Shown: one piece after another, positions 1-9,112 of the stretch
Numbering within the stretch: the first letter of the stretch is position 1
How the letters are laid out: the number at the start of each line of letters is the position of its first letter
From: Rhizobium cauense
Lineage (GTDB): Bacteria; Pseudomonadota; Alphaproteobacteria; Rhizobiales; Rhizobiaceae
Assembly (NCBI RefSeq): GCF_019511525.1
Contig: NZ_JAEUAT010000001.1
Location: 551,361-615,360, forward strand
DNA length: 64,000 nt
Direction: 5' to 3'
The notes under the pieces: generated by a model
The model's input: the letters and a program-made list of their open reading frames with translations, nothing else
What the model was told of the DNA's origin: nothing
Databases searched by the model: none
Position numbers and translations under genes: made by a program

Positions 1-233
1 GGGCAAGACAACAGGAGGCTTTGCATCGACGGTCCCGGAAGAGACCGGGCCAAAGCCCCTCGAGCTCTGGCCGAAAGCATCCGGCAATCCTGCCCCATGA
101 CAGGTCAACGGTTGGTTTGGCAGAACCGGCCCATCCGGGGCTGCCGGGCAATCCGCCACGGGTGGCGGGTGGGGAAAGGTTCCCCGAAAAAATCCGGCGG
201 GCGTCCCAAGGAGGAGCGCCCGCCGAAAAATTA
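1..233. other. Intergenic region downstream of rpsO
   Basis: No convincing gene lies here. The stretch open on the plus strand is antisense to rpsO and has no family resemblance. In relatives pnp follows rpsO on the same strand, so this is probably the rpsO-pnp spacer. The only clear element is the terminator hairpin next to the rpsO stop, listed separately. Confidence 0.6.
187..224 (-). terminator. Rho-independent terminator after rpsO
   Basis: On the minus strand, ten bases after the rpsO stop, an 8-bp perfect stem (GGCGGGCG at 196-203 with CGCCCGCC at 217-224) is followed by a run of six T. It should end or attenuate the rimP-to-rpsO transcript before the next gene. Confidence 0.85.
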
Positions 234-503
234 TTAGCGGCGGATACCCAGGCTGCCAATCAGCTTGGTGTAGCGGCCTTCGTCCTTCTTCTTGAGATAG
301 TCAAGAAGCGAGCGGCGGCTGGAAACCATCGTCAGCAGACCACGGCGGGAATGGTTATCCTTCTTGTGGTCCTTGAAGTGGCCGGTCAGGTTGTTGATAC
401 GCTCGGTCAGGATGGCAACCTGAACTTCCGGAGAACCGGTGTCGCCTTCGAACGTTGCGTATTCCTTGATAAGAGCCGTCTTGCGCTCAGCAGTAATCGA
501 CAT
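234..503 (-). CDS. rpsO: 30S ribosomal protein S15
   Basis: An 89-residue protein of the normal S15 length. S15 binds the central domain of 16S rRNA early in 30S assembly and forms bridge B4 to the 50S subunit. The sequence is a clean full-length match to the family: N-terminal helix, the GDTGSPEVQ loop, the [16 protein letters not shown] rRNA-binding segment (read here as [10 protein letters not shown]), and C-terminal SLGIRR. The ATG at 503 has AGGA eight bases upstream. The frame stays open further upstream, but that extension has no resemblance to S15. It is the last gene of the minus-strand operon seen here and is followed by a strong terminator. Confidence 0.97.
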   Translation of the reverse strand: MSITAERKTALIKEYATFEGDTGSPEVQVAILTERINNLTGHFKDHKKDNHSRRGLLTMVSSRRSLLDYLKKKDEGRYTKLIGSLGIRR

Positions 504-660
504 CGGATGTTCCTTTCTATGAGAGGAGATTAGGTCGCCAAAAGCCGGGATGTCGTCCAGCTTTGGCCGCGAATGCATCCGGACAGAGCCCGATTGCTGG
601 CGCTGCCTATAAACCAAATGCGCTGCAATGGAAAGAGGCATGCCGCAGATGGCCCACTTG

Positions 661-1512
661 TCACTTTCCAGCGATCGCCTCGCGGATCATGGCATTATAG
701 CCGTCGGGATCTTGCAGCATGGCGAAGTGGCTCGTGTCCTTGAGTATCACCAGCTTCGCGCCCGGAATTTGCTTAGCCATCATCTCGGTATGGTCGAGCT
801 TGACCGCCTCGTCGTGATCGCCGATCGCCAGGGTGACTGGTACCTTGATCTTGCCAAGATCGTCGGCCGTCCAAGCTGGTTGGCTCTCCCACATCCCAGA
901 GATCTGCTTGACGAACGCCTCGTACTCATTTGGGGTCGGCGACAGCTTCTTGTATGCCTCGCCGGCGACACTGATATATTCGTTGAAAGTCTTGTTGGTC
1001 ATCACATCCGGCTTCACGCCGTCAGTGGTCACGTTCGCGGCATGCGCTATCACATGCTTCAGCTTCTCCGGATTCTTCATCGCCATGTCGATGCCGATGA
1101 TGCCGCCGTCCGACCAGCCGACAAGTGTCACCTTGTCGAGCTTCAGATAGTCGAGCAAAGCGACATAATCTGAGGTCATCAGGTCATAGCCGAACGGTTG
1201 CCCGCTGCGCGTCGAGCGGCCATGCCCGCGGCTGTCGGCGACGATCACCCGATGATCCCTGGCAAACTCGGCCACCTGATAGCCCCAGACGTCGGCGCTG
1301 CCGAGTCCGCCGTGGATGAACAGGATCGGTTCGCCCTCACCGTATTCGGCGTAGTACATCGTGATGTCGTTGACGGTAGCCATGCCGCTCGTCCTTGCGG
1401 CTGGCATTGGCGGGAAAGCTGGCAGCGTTGCCCAGCGCTCTGCGGAGTAAGCGTTGACGGCCATCAAAACCGCCGAGAAGAATATCAGGATGCCGGCTGC
1501 AATTCTGCGCAT
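661..1512 (-). CDS. Exported alpha/beta hydrolase
   Basis: A 283-residue alpha/beta hydrolase with an N-terminal signal peptide (basic start, hydrophobic residues 5-20, likely cleavage near AYSA-ER), so it should act in the periplasm. The oxyanion HGG motif is at 68-70. The nucleophile elbow GWSDGG gives Ser134, Asp in GDHDEAV (231-237) is the acid, and His262 in SHFAM is the base, so the catalytic triad is complete. The substrate cannot be read from sequence; the overall pattern resembles esterase, haloperoxidase-like and 3-oxoadipate enol-lactonase-like enzymes. It stands between truB and rpsO, which are usually adjacent in related bacteria, and has its own 130-base upstream gap holding an inverted repeat. 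Confidence 0.85.
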   Translation of the reverse strand: MRRIAAGILIFFSAVLMAVNAYSAERWATLPAFPPMPAARTSGMATVNDITMYYAEYGEGEPILFIHGGLGSADVWGYQVAEFARDHRVIVADSRGHGRSTRSGQPFGYDLMTSDYVALLDYLKLDKVTLVGWSDGGIIGIDMAMKNPEKLKHVIAHAANVTTDGVKPDVMTNKTFNEYISVAGEAYKKLSPTPNEYEAFVKQISGMWESQPAWTADDLGKIKVPVTLAIGDHDEAVKLDHTEMMAKQIPGAKLVILKDTSHFAMLQDPDGYNAMIREAIAGK

Positions 1513-1568
1513 GACTGTCTCCCTGATCTGAAGGCCCCACGGCCCGGATCAGGGAAACATATCCCAAC

Positions 1569-1588
1569 GGCAAATGTTGACATTTGCC
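1569..1588. promoter_or_regulatory. Inverted repeat upstream of the exported hydrolase
   Basis: A perfect 8-bp inverted repeat, GGCAAATG TTGA CATTTGCC, lies 57 bases before the hydrolase start and 55 bases after the truB stop. There is no T-run on either side, so it looks more like a protein binding site than a terminator. No regulator gene is adjacent. Confidence 0.4.
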
Positions 1589-1642
1589 ATCTGTGGTTTT
1601 GTTCGGCCCACATAGGACCGAAACCAGTGGTTTATCGCGATC

Positions 1643-2575
1643 TCAGCCGAAAACGCGCTTTGGACGGAATTCGCCCTGGCCGATCTCGCCAATCGCGATC
1701 AGCTTGCCGCGGGACGTGGCGTAGGCTTCGCTTTCTGCAACTGGCGCATCACGACCACGCACGAGGATCGGATTGCCCATCTTCAACCTGTGTGCCTGGT
1801 CGTCGTTGACGACGAGGTGCGGCAGCGAGGAGAGCGCTTCGCTGGTGTCGATCAGAAGCGCATCCAGCGCGGCAAGGCGTTCGTCCGCGTCCTCCATCGC
1901 CTCAAGCGCGACGAGATCCGCAAGCGGGATCATGGTTTCTTCGGCGAAGGGCGCGACAAAACTACGACGCAGGCCCGAGATATGGCCGTAGCAGCCGAGT
2001 TCGCGACCAAAATCACGCGCCAGCGCCCGTACATAGGTACCCTTGCCGCACTCGACTTCGAAATGCGCCGTATTGGCATCCTGGCAGGACAACAGCGTCA
2101 GCCGGAAGATCTCTACCTCGCGAGACGGAATCTCGACAGCTTCACCATCGCGCGCCAGATCGTAGGCTCGTTCACCTGCGATCTTGATCGCGGAGAACTG
2201 CGGCGGAACCTGATTGACGACACCTGTGTATTTCGGCAGGAGGTCGCGGATCTGCTGTTCGCTCGGGCGCTTCTCGGAGCTCTGCGTTACATCGCCTTCA
2301 AGATCGTCCGTTGCACGCTCCTCGCCCCAGGTCACCGTGAATTCATAGATCTTGCGGCCATCCATCACGTAGGGAACGGTCTTTGTCGCATCGCCAAGGG
2401 CGATCGGCAGCATGCCCGACGCAAGCGGGTCAAGCGTGCCGGCGTGACCGCACTTCTGCGCCTTGAACAGCCACTTGATCTTGGAAACGGCTTCTGTGGA
2501 GCCGAAATCGACCGGCTTATCAAGAATCAGCCATCCCGAAATCGGACGGCCCTTCGGTTTACGTGGTTTGGACAT
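1643..2575 (-). CDS. truB: tRNA pseudouridine(55) synthase
   Basis: A 310-residue TruB, which converts U55 of the T-loop of most tRNAs to pseudouridine. The catalytic aspartate is Asp49 in [12 protein letters not shown]. The KPVDFGST segment near residue 20 and the GERAYDLAR segment are typical of the family, and a C-terminal PUA-like part (about 245-310, ending [10 protein letters not shown]) binds the acceptor arm. It starts at ATG 2575, twelve bases after the rbfA stop, so it belongs to the rimP-nusA-infB-rbfA transcript. Length and order match alphaproteobacterial relatives. Confidence 0.96.
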   Translation of the reverse strand: MSKPRKPKGRPISGWLILDKPVDFGSTEAVSKIKWLFKAQKCGHAGTLDPLASGMLPIALGDATKTVPYVMDGRKIYEFTVTWGEERATDDLEGDVTQSSEKRPSEQQIRDLLPKYTGVVNQVPPQFSAIKIAGERAYDLARDGEAVEIPSREVEIFRLTLLSCQDANTAHFEVECGKGTYVRALARDFGRELGCYGHISGLRRSFVAPFAEETMIPLADLVALEAMEDADERLAALDALLIDTSEALSSLPHLVVNDDQAHRLKMGNPILVRGRDAPVAESEAYATSRGKLIAIGEIGQGEFRPKRVFG

Positions 2576-2587
2576 CAGTCTCTTCTA

Positions 2588-2998
2588 CTATTCTTCTTCG
2601 GTATCGCCGTGGTCGAGATCGCGGCTCACCTCGGGCGAGCGGAGCAGCTCGTCAATCTTCTTGTAATTGTCGAAGCTCGTATCGTCGCGGAAGCGGACCT
2701 CCGGCATGTACTTCATCTGTCGCAGCTGCGAACCGAGGCGACCACGGATGTATTTTGCATTGCGGTTCAACGCAGCGATCACCGCATCATGATCCGAAAC
2801 GCCGAGCGGCGTCACATAGGCCGTCGCGATCTTCAGGTCTGGTGACATGCGGACTTCGGAGATGGAAATGACGGTCTTCTCGATCACGTCATCGCGCACT
2901 TCGCCGCGCTGCAGAACCTGCGTGATAGCGGCGCGAACCTGCTCGCCGACGCGCAGCATGCGCTGCGAAGGTGCGGAGGTTGTTGGTCTTGTTGCCAT
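2588..2998 (-). CDS. rbfA: Ribosome-binding factor A
   Basis: A 136-residue RbfA, a small KH-type protein that binds immature 30S subunits and helps 16S rRNA 5'-end maturation. The family core runs from [10 protein letters not shown] through [19 protein letters not shown] to the [10 protein letters not shown] segment. The start is ATG 2998, with GAGG eight bases upstream; a TTG fifteen bases earlier is in frame but badly placed. The acidic C-terminal tail ([10 protein letters not shown]) is usual in alphaproteobacteria. It sits between infB and truB. Confidence 0.95.
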   Translation of the reverse strand: MATRPTTSAPSQRMLRVGEQVRAAITQVLQRGEVRDDVIEKTVISISEVRMSPDLKIATAYVTPLGVSDHDAVIAALNRNAKYIRGRLGSQLRQMKYMPEVRFRDDTSFDNYKKIDELLRSPEVSRDLDHGDTEEE

Positions 2999-3073
2999 TT
3001 TTCTTTGCCTCAAAAGGTTCGGGCGCCGGCCTCAGTTGATCCGGCGCCCGTCCAAATTTCCAGTATCAGGCGA

Positions 3074-5821
3074 TCAAAGCGTACGCGTGATGTGCTCGAC
3101 GCGGAAGCATTCGATCGTGTCGCCGGCGCGGATGTCTTCGTAATTCTCGAAAGCCATACCGCATTCCTGGCCGGAATGCACTTCCGAGACTTCATCCTTG
3201 AAGCGCTTGAGCGTCTTGAGCTTGCCTTCGTGGATGACGACATGGTCGCGGACGAGACGAACGCCGACGCCACGCTCGACCTTGCCTTCGGTGACGCGGC
3301 AACCTGCGACCTTGCCGACCTTCGTGATGTTGAACACCTCGAGGATCTCGGCATTGCCGAGGAAGGTTTCGCGACGCTCTGGCGACAGCAGGCCCGACAT
3401 CGCCGCCTTCACGTCATCCACCAGATCGTAGATGATGTTGTAGTAGCGGATTTCGATGCCCTGGCGTTCCGCCAGCGTGCGGGCCTGCGCATTCGCACGG
3501 ACGTTGAAGCCGATGATCGCGGCACCCGATGCCTCGGCAAGCGAGATATCCGATTCCGTCACACCGCCGACAGCCGAGTGAACGATGCGGGCACGAACTT
3601 CGTCGGTACCGAGCTTTTCGAGCGCACCAGCGATCGCTTCGATCGAACCCTGCACGTCGCCCTTGATGACCAGCGGGAACTCCTTGACGCCTGCGGACTG
3701 CAGCTGCGTCATCATCTGTTCCAGTGAGCCGCGCTGGCCCGAATGACGGGCAGCGGCCTTGTCGCGAGCGAGACGCTGGCGGTATTCGGAGATCTCGCGG
3801 GCGCGGCTTTCGTTTTCGACGACCGCAAACCTGTCACCTGCCTGCGGCGTACCGGAAAGGCCAAGTACCTCGACCGGCATGGCCGGCGGGGCTTCCTTTA
3901 CATGATCGCCCTTGTCTGTGACTAGCGCGCGGACACGCCCCCAGACATCGCCAGCGACGATGATCTGGCCCGGCTTCAGCGTACCGTTCTGAACGAGAAC
4001 CGTGGCAACCGAACCACGGCCGCGGTCGAGCTGGGCTTCGATGACCGTACCTTCCGCCGTACGGTTCGGGTTCGCCTTGAGGTCCAGGATTTCGGCCTGC
4101 AGCAGGATGGCTTCCAGCAGCTTGTCGAGGTTAAGGCCGGTCTTGGCGGAAACTTCGACGTCGAGAACTTCACCGCCCATCGATTCCACGAAAACTTCGT
4201 GCTGCAGGAGCTGCGTACGCACCTTCTGCGGATCGGCAGTCGGCTTGTCGACCTTGTTGATCGCCACGATAATCGGCACGTTGGCGGCCTTGGCGTGGTT
4301 GATCGATTCAATCGTCTGCGGCATGACGCTGTCGTCAGCTGCAACGACGAGGATCGCGATGTCGGTCGCCTGCGCACCACGGGCACGCATTGCCGTAAAG
4401 GCGGCGTGGCCGGGGGTGTCGATGAAGGTGATCTTCTGACCGTTCTGTTCGACCTGATAGGCGCCGATATGCTGGGTGATGCCACCGGCTTCGCCAGCAA
4501 CCACGTTGGCATGGCGGATGGCGTCGAGCAGCGAGGTCTTGCCGTGGTCGACGTGACCCATGATAGTCACGACAGGCGGACGCGAAACGCGATCGCCTTC
4601 TTCGTCGGCGACATTGAAGATACCGAGTTCGACGTCAGATTCCGAAACGCGCTTGACGGTGTGGCCGAATTCGCCGGCGATGAGTTCGGCGAGGTCGGCG
4701 TCGATGACGTCGCCCGGCTTCATCATCTGACCTTCCTTCATCAGGTACTTGATGACGTCGACGGCGCGTTCGGACATGCGCTGCGACAGTTCCTGAATGG
4801 TGATGGTCTCAGGCAGGATAACTTCGCGAACAACCTTTTCGCGGGTTTCCTGCATCTGGCTGCGGCGGAACTTTTCCTGGCGGCGACGCATGGCTGCCAT
4901 CGAACGGCCACGGGCATTGCCGTCGTCGTCTGTGCTCGCAGCGGTGATCGTCAGCTTGCCCTGGCGGCGACCATCGTCGCCCTTCGGACGGGCGGTAACG
5001 GGCTTTGCCGGTTCCGGCCGCACGACACGGCCACGCGCCGGAGCGCCGCCACGCGGTGCGCCGCGATCATCGTCATCATTCTCACGGCGACCGCGACCGG
5101 CAGGTCCAGGTGCAGCGGCACCCGGCGCAGGACGCGCCTGGGCAGGCGACGGTGCACCATCGGGACGTCGTGCTGCGGGAGCCGACGGCTGAACACGCGG
5201 GGATTCAGCGCGCGGCGCGACAGCAGCGGGCGTTGCAACTTCAGCCGGAGCTTCAACAGCGGCAGCGGCTTCCGCCACACGAGCTGCCGCTTCTTCGGCA
5301 GCGAGGCGCTTGGCTTCTTCAGCTTCTGCTGCCTGGCGCGCGGCTTCTTCAGCGGCGCGACGCTTTTCTTCTTCGGCGCGGCGAACCGCATCTTCGGCAT
5401 CGCGAACCTGCGCCATAGCGAGCGCGCGGCGGCGTGCATCCATTTCCTCGGGCGACAGATGGTTCAGAACCACCGGACGGGGGCGATCCTGCTGGCGCGG
5501 GGGCTGAGAAGACGGCTGCTGCGGACGCGACTGCTGGCCGCCGGCCGGCTGGATGCGCGGCTGCGGCGCCTGCGGAGCGCGCGGCTGATGCACGCTCGGA
5601 GCGGCTTCGGTGCGTACCGGGGCGGCAGAGCCTACTGGGGTAATCGGGCGCTCGTCTTCCGGACGCATCGGACGCCGCTTGCGGGTCTCGACAACGACCG
5701 CCTTGGTGCGGCCGCGGCCCATATCCTGGCGCACGGTGCCCTGGCTCATTCCCGACGGCTTCAGGCTCAGAGTCTTCTTGCCCGGTCCGTTCAGTGTCTT
5801 GTCGTCATTGCTATCGGTCAT
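3074..5821 (-). CDS. infB: Translation initiation factor IF-2
   Basis: A 915-residue IF-2, the GTPase that brings fMet-tRNA to the 30S subunit and promotes subunit joining. Residues 1-320 form a low-complexity Ala/Pro/Arg-rich region, with a charged helical stretch at about 125-190 and an Arg/Gly region at 240-285. Next come the IF-2N module (about 330-400) and the G domain, with P-loop GHVDHGKTS at 422-430, then DTPGH, NKVD and the following beta-barrel and C-terminal domains, ending VEHITRTL. It is about 100 bases from the upstream ylxR-like gene in the operon. The long plus-strand reading frame opposite it is a compositional shadow. Confidence 0.97.
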   Translation of the reverse strand: MTDSNDDKTLNGPGKKTLSLKPSGMSQGTVRQDMGRGRTKAVVVETRKRRPMRPEDERPITPVGSAAPVRTEAAPSVHQPRAPQAPQPRIQPAGGQQSRPQQPSSQPPRQQDRPRPVVLNHLSPEEMDARRRALAMAQVRDAEDAVRRAEEEKRRAAEEAARQAAEAEEAKRLAAEEAAARVAEAAAAVEAPAEVATPAAVAPRAESPRVQPSAPAARRPDGAPSPAQARPAPGAAAPGPAGRGRRENDDDDRGAPRGGAPARGRVVRPEPAKPVTARPKGDDGRRQGKLTITAASTDDDGNARGRSMAAMRRRQEKFRRSQMQETREKVVREVILPETITIQELSQRMSERAVDVIKYLMKEGQMMKPGDVIDADLAELIAGEFGHTVKRVSESDVELGIFNVADEEGDRVSRPPVVTIMGHVDHGKTSLLDAIRHANVVAGEAGGITQHIGAYQVEQNGQKITFIDTPGHAAFTAMRARGAQATDIAILVVAADDSVMPQTIESINHAKAANVPIIVAINKVDKPTADPQKVRTQLLQHEVFVESMGGEVLDVEVSAKTGLNLDKLLEAILLQAEILDLKANPNRTAEGTVIEAQLDRGRGSVATVLVQNGTLKPGQIIVAGDVWGRVRALVTDKGDHVKEAPPAMPVEVLGLSGTPQAGDRFAVVENESRAREISEYRQRLARDKAAARHSGQRGSLEQMMTQLQSAGVKEFPLVIKGDVQGSIEAIAGALEKLGTDEVRARIVHSAVGGVTESDISLAEASGAAIIGFNVRANAQARTLAERQGIEIRYYNIIYDLVDDVKAAMSGLLSPERRETFLGNAEILEVFNITKVGKVAGCRVTEGKVERGVGVRLVRDHVVIHEGKLKTLKRFKDEVSEVHSGQECGMAFENYEDIRAGDTIECFRVEHITRTL

Positions 5822-5923
5822 TCGTTCCCGTTCCTTCGGACAGGGAGCGATGACGTCATCAAGCCCTGTCGTTCAAATAGTGTCGATCAATGATGTAGCA
5901 GCCGGACAATGCCGGTGACCGTA

Positions 5924-6613
5924 TCATTGTTTTTGCCGGCCAGCGCCGCCCGGTGCCCGGGACTGACCGCCACTACGGTACTGTTCGAGCATCTTTGCGC
6001 GCTTCACTACACCCTCACCCGCCTGCCCTGCAAGCACTGCAGCATGGATAAAAGTGTTCTGGCCCATCACCCCTTCCATTTCGTCCTCCGAGAAGAGACG
6101 GAAGGAAGGTATTTCTTCCTCGGTTTCCATTCCGAGATGCCAGGCCTTGCGGGCCTGGTCTATTTTTCTCACGCCATCCTCGGCGGCATTCGTTGCGTGG
6201 AACACGGCAATCGTGGCTCCACTCCTGACTGCGGCATCCACTCTCGCGGAGCCCGTAACGAACTGGCCCGCCTTGCGAGCCATGTTCATCATCTGCATCA
6301 GCTGCTGTGCAAGCAGCTTTTCGACGGTTCCGCCGAGATCGGCGTCCGCCTTCACGTCCGCCTTCAGAGCGCGGGCGAAAAGTTTCTTTGCCACCGCCTT
6401 GTCGACCAGCGAGCGATCGAGCTTGACCCAGCAACCCCGGCCCGGAAGCTGCCGCTTCAGGTCCGCGATAACAGTCCCATCGGGAGCAGCGACGAAGCGG
6501 ATCAACTCATCCGGCGATCCGCTTTCGCGCGTCACGATGCACATGCGACCATTCACGTCATATCCTGCAAGATCGTCGTCCTCAGGAGAAACGGTCGGCT
6601 CATGCGCGGACAT
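5924..6613 (-). CDS. YlxR (DUF448) RNA-binding protein fused to an L7Ae-like domain
   Basis: A 229-residue protein with two domains. Residues 15-95 match the YlxR/DUF448 fold, with GRMCIVTRES at the start and GRGCWVKLDR as the second signature. Residues 105-200 (LAQQLMQMMNMARKAG, TGSARVDAAV) look like the L7Ae/L30e/YbxF RNA-binding fold. In Firmicutes these are two separate genes (ylxR, ylxQ) at the same place between nusA and infB. The tail is Gly/Arg-rich. ATG 6613 shares its A with the nusA stop codon and has AGGA six bases upstream, so it is translationally coupled to nusA. YlxR is linked in the literature to RNase P or transcription control; its role here is not known. Confidence 0.9.
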   Translation of the reverse strand: MSAHEPTVSPEDDDLAGYDVNGRMCIVTRESGSPDELIRFVAAPDGTVIADLKRQLPGRGCWVKLDRSLVDKAVAKKLFARALKADVKADADLGGTVEKLLAQQLMQMMNMARKAGQFVTGSARVDAAVRSGATIAVFHATNAAEDGVRKIDQARKAWHLGMETEEEIPSFRLFSEDEMEGVMGQNTFIHAAVLAGQAGEGVVKRAKMLEQYRSGGQSRAPGGAGRQKQ

Positions 6614-8217
6614 CACACTTCCTGCTCGGCCTCGGGAGCCTCTTCGGCTTCCGCGTCCTTAGCGAGGTCTTCTTCCGTGATCCAGCCAGCAGCAAGGCGA
6701 GCCTGAACGATCATCTGTTCGGCTTCGACACGAGAAACGTCGAACTTCGAGAACAGCCCCTCGAACTTCTTCGTCTCGCCGTTCTTGCGCTCCGACCAGC
6801 CGACGAGGTCGTCGGCAGCGCAGCCGGCAAAGTCCTCAACCGTCTTGATGCTGTCTTCGCCGAGCGCGACCATCATCTGAGCGGTCATGCCGTCAATCTG
6901 ACGCAGTTCGTCGGAAACCCCGAGAGACTTGCGCTTCTCGTCCATCTCGGCTTCGAGCTTTTCGAGATACTCGCGTGCGCGGGTCTGGATTTCCTGCGCG
7001 GTGTCCTCGTCGAAACCATCGATCGAGGAAATTTCGTCGAGATCAACGTAAGCAAGCTCTTCGACAGCGGCAAAGCCTTCCGAGGCCAGAACCTGACCGA
7101 CCATCTCATCAACGTCGAGCGCGTCCATGAACAGGTTGGTGCGCTCGTTGAATTCCTTCTGACGGCGCTCGGACTCTTCGGCTTCCGTCATGATGTCTAT
7201 GTCCCAGCCGGTCAGCTGCGATGCCAGGCGAACGTTCTGGCCGCGGCGGCCGATGGCCAGCGACAGCTGCTCGTCCGGAACCACGACCTCGATGCGCTCG
7301 GCATCCTCGTCGAGAACGACCTTGGCGACTTCGGCCGGCTGCAGGGCGTTGACGACGAAGGTCGCCGGGTCCTGCGACCATGGAATGATGTCGATCTTTT
7401 CGCCCTGGAGTTCGCCGACAACGGCCTGAACACGCGAACCACGCATACCGACGCAGGCGCCGACCGGATCGATCGAGCTATCGTTCGAGATCACGGCGAT
7501 CTTGGCGCGTGAACCCGGATCGCGGGCAACCGACTTCACCTGGATGATGCCGTCGTAGATCTCAGGCACTTCCATGGTGAAGAGCTTGACCATGAACTGC
7601 GGATGCGTGCGCGACAGGAAGATCTGCGGGCCGCGCTGCTCGCGACGGACGTCGTAGACATATGCGCGGACGCGATCGCCATAGCGGACGTTTTCGCGCG
7701 GGATCATTTCATCGCGGCGGATGATGCCTTCGCCACGGCCGAGGTCGACGATGACGTTGCCGTATTCGACGCGCTTGACGGTCCCGTTGACGATTTCGCC
7801 GACGCGGTCCTTGAACTCGTCGAACTGGCGGTCACGCTCGGCTTCGCGAACCTTCTGGACAATAACCTGCTTGGCAGACTGGGCAGCGATACGGCCGAAA
7901 TCCATCGGCGGCAGCGGATCCGCAATGAAATCGCCAAGGGCTGCGTCCGGGTTGCGGTCACGCGCCAGTTCGAGCGGGATCTGGGTCGAATAGTCTTCGG
8001 CCTTGTCGACAACTTCGAGCAGACGCTGAAGGCGGATTTCGCCGGTCTTCGGGTTGATGTCGGCGCGGATATTGGACTCGGTGCCGTAGCGGGAGCGCGC
8101 GGCCTTCTGGATCGCATCGGCCATTGCGGCAAGGACGATCTCGCGATCGATGACCTTTTCGCGCGCCACTGCATCTGCAATCTGCAGAAGTTCGAGCCGG
8201 TTCGCACTGACTGCCAT
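6613..8217 (-). CDS. nusA: Transcription termination/antitermination factor NusA
   Basis: A 534-residue NusA, which binds RNA polymerase and controls pausing, termination and antitermination. The N-terminal polymerase-binding domain covers about 1-125, S1 about 135-200 ([16 protein letters not shown]), and KH1 and KH2 about 205-345 ([12 protein letters not shown] and [13 protein letters not shown]). C-terminal acidic repeats with HhH-like segments follow. The frame is open 45 codons further upstream, but homologues begin at [18 protein letters not shown] 8217. It is the second gene after rimP, and its last base overlaps the next start. Confidence 0.97.
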   Translation of the reverse strand: MAVSANRLELLQIADAVAREKVIDREIVLAAMADAIQKAARSRYGTESNIRADINPKTGEIRLQRLLEVVDKAEDYSTQIPLELARDRNPDAALGDFIADPLPPMDFGRIAAQSAKQVIVQKVREAERDRQFDEFKDRVGEIVNGTVKRVEYGNVIVDLGRGEGIIRRDEMIPRENVRYGDRVRAYVYDVRREQRGPQIFLSRTHPQFMVKLFTMEVPEIYDGIIQVKSVARDPGSRAKIAVISNDSSIDPVGACVGMRGSRVQAVVGELQGEKIDIIPWSQDPATFVVNALQPAEVAKVVLDEDAERIEVVVPDEQLSLAIGRRGQNVRLASQLTGWDIDIMTEAEESERRQKEFNERTNLFMDALDVDEMVGQVLASEGFAAVEELAYVDLDEISSIDGFDEDTAQEIQTRAREYLEKLEAEMDEKRKSLGVSDELRQIDGMTAQMMVALGEDSIKTVEDFAGCAADDLVGWSERKNGETKKFEGLFSKFDVSRVEAEQMIVQARLAAGWITEEDLAKDAEAEEAPEAEQEV

Positions 8218-8278
8218 TGTCTTATCTCTCCGTCTTGGCTTACCGGGTTCCCGTCCCTGGCGCCGCTTGTTGATCGGT

Positions 8279-8884
8279 TTATTCTTCGTCTTCCGCTTCG
8301 TTCTGGTTCGCGGCCTCTGCCTTCGCCAGCTTGTCGGCGCGCAGTGCATCACGGATCAGATCGTCGGTCAGAATGAGCTTCGCATCGGCAAGGGCCGTGA
8401 ACGGAATGACGATATTCTGTTCCTCACCCTCGGAAACCTGATCACGCTCGAGCGTGAAACCGTTTGCGTCGGTTGCAACGATCTTGCCCCGGAAGCGCTT
8501 ACGGTTGCCGACCATGATCGACGTTTCGCACTTCAGAAGGTGCCCCTGCCAGCGCACGAAATCGGACTTCCGCACCATCGGGCGGTCGATACCGGGCGAA
8601 GACACTTCCAGATGATACTCTCTATCGATCGGATCTTCCACATCGAGAACCGGAGAAACGGCCATCGAGACCTCTTCACAGCCTTCGACGTCCATCGTTC
8701 CATCGTTGCGCTCGGCCATGATCTGCATGGTGGCGCCGTTCTGGTTGAGCATGCGTACGCGGACCAGACGGTAGCCCAGGTCGACAAGCACGGGCTCGAT
8801 GATATCAGCAAGGCGCTGATCGAGACCAGTCTCCGTGATCAGCCGCGGCTCGAGTTCATTGTTGGCGTTCGTCGGATCCGACAA
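8279..8884 (-). CDS. rimP: Ribosome maturation factor RimP
   Basis: A 201-residue RimP, needed for efficient 30S maturation. The core runs from [16 protein letters not shown] through the [11 protein letters not shown] signature to the C-terminal [13 protein letters not shown], with a charged tail. I chose TTG 8884 because a strong AGGAG lies eight bases upstream and the protein then begins close to where homologues do ([19 protein letters not shown]). The upstream in-frame extension runs through the leader terminator and cannot be coding. It is the first gene of the operon and is preceded by a leader with its own terminator, suggesting feedback by NusA. Confidence 0.93.
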   Translation of the reverse strand: MSDPTNANNELEPRLITETGLDQRLADIIEPVLVDLGYRLVRVRMLNQNGATMQIMAERNDGTMDVEGCEEVSMAVSPVLDVEDPIDREYHLEVSSPGIDRPMVRKSDFVRWQGHLLKCETSIMVGNRKRFRGKIVATDANGFTLERDQVSEGEEQNIVIPFTALADAKLILTDDLIRDALRADKLAKAEAANQNEAEDEE

Positions 8885-8930
8885 GCGATGCGCTCCTCGC
8901 AATTTTCTGCATTTGGATGATCGCGGTAAT

Positions 8931-8961
8931 AAAAAAGAGCGGGTCCTTGCGGCCCACTCTT
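8931..8961 (-). terminator. Leader terminator before rimP (rimP-leader type attenuator)
   Basis: On the minus strand, AGAGTGGG (8960-8953) pairs with CCCGCTCT (8943-8936) and is followed by TTTTTT. It lies between the promoter and rimP, with no upstream minus-strand gene to terminate. I recall a described alphaproteobacterial rimP-leader motif with exactly this layout, a premature terminator before rimP-nusA; I could not run a covariance search to confirm it. Confidence 0.8.
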
Positions 8962-8987
8962 CATCAAAACGATCAAGATTTGAGAGC

Positions 8988-9016
8988 CATATAGGCCCGT
9001 TTCTACAAAAATGCAA
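8988..9016 (-). promoter_or_regulatory. Sigma-70 type promoter of the rimP-nusA-infB operon
   Basis: Minus strand: TTGCAT (9016-9011), a 17-base spacer, then TATATG (8993-8988). The spacing and both boxes are close to consensus. The predicted start near 8981 gives a leader of about 100 bases that contains the terminator hairpin. It is divergent from the MFS gene. Confidence 0.75.
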
Positions 9017-9112
9017 GGTCCGTCACCAAGCTATGGCCCGACAGCGCCTTGAGGTAGCCAGCGGCCTCTTCCGGCGTATATTGGCTAGGAGGGACCGGCA
9101 TCGGGAGGAATC

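Noticed and set aside
21..533. Open frame on the plus strand across the rpsO region
   Set aside because: It is antisense to rpsO and its spacer; no family resemblance and no ribosome site.
4199..5893. 564-codon plus-strand frame opposite infB
   Set aside because: A shadow of the GC-rich infB codons; product is low-complexity and unlike any family.
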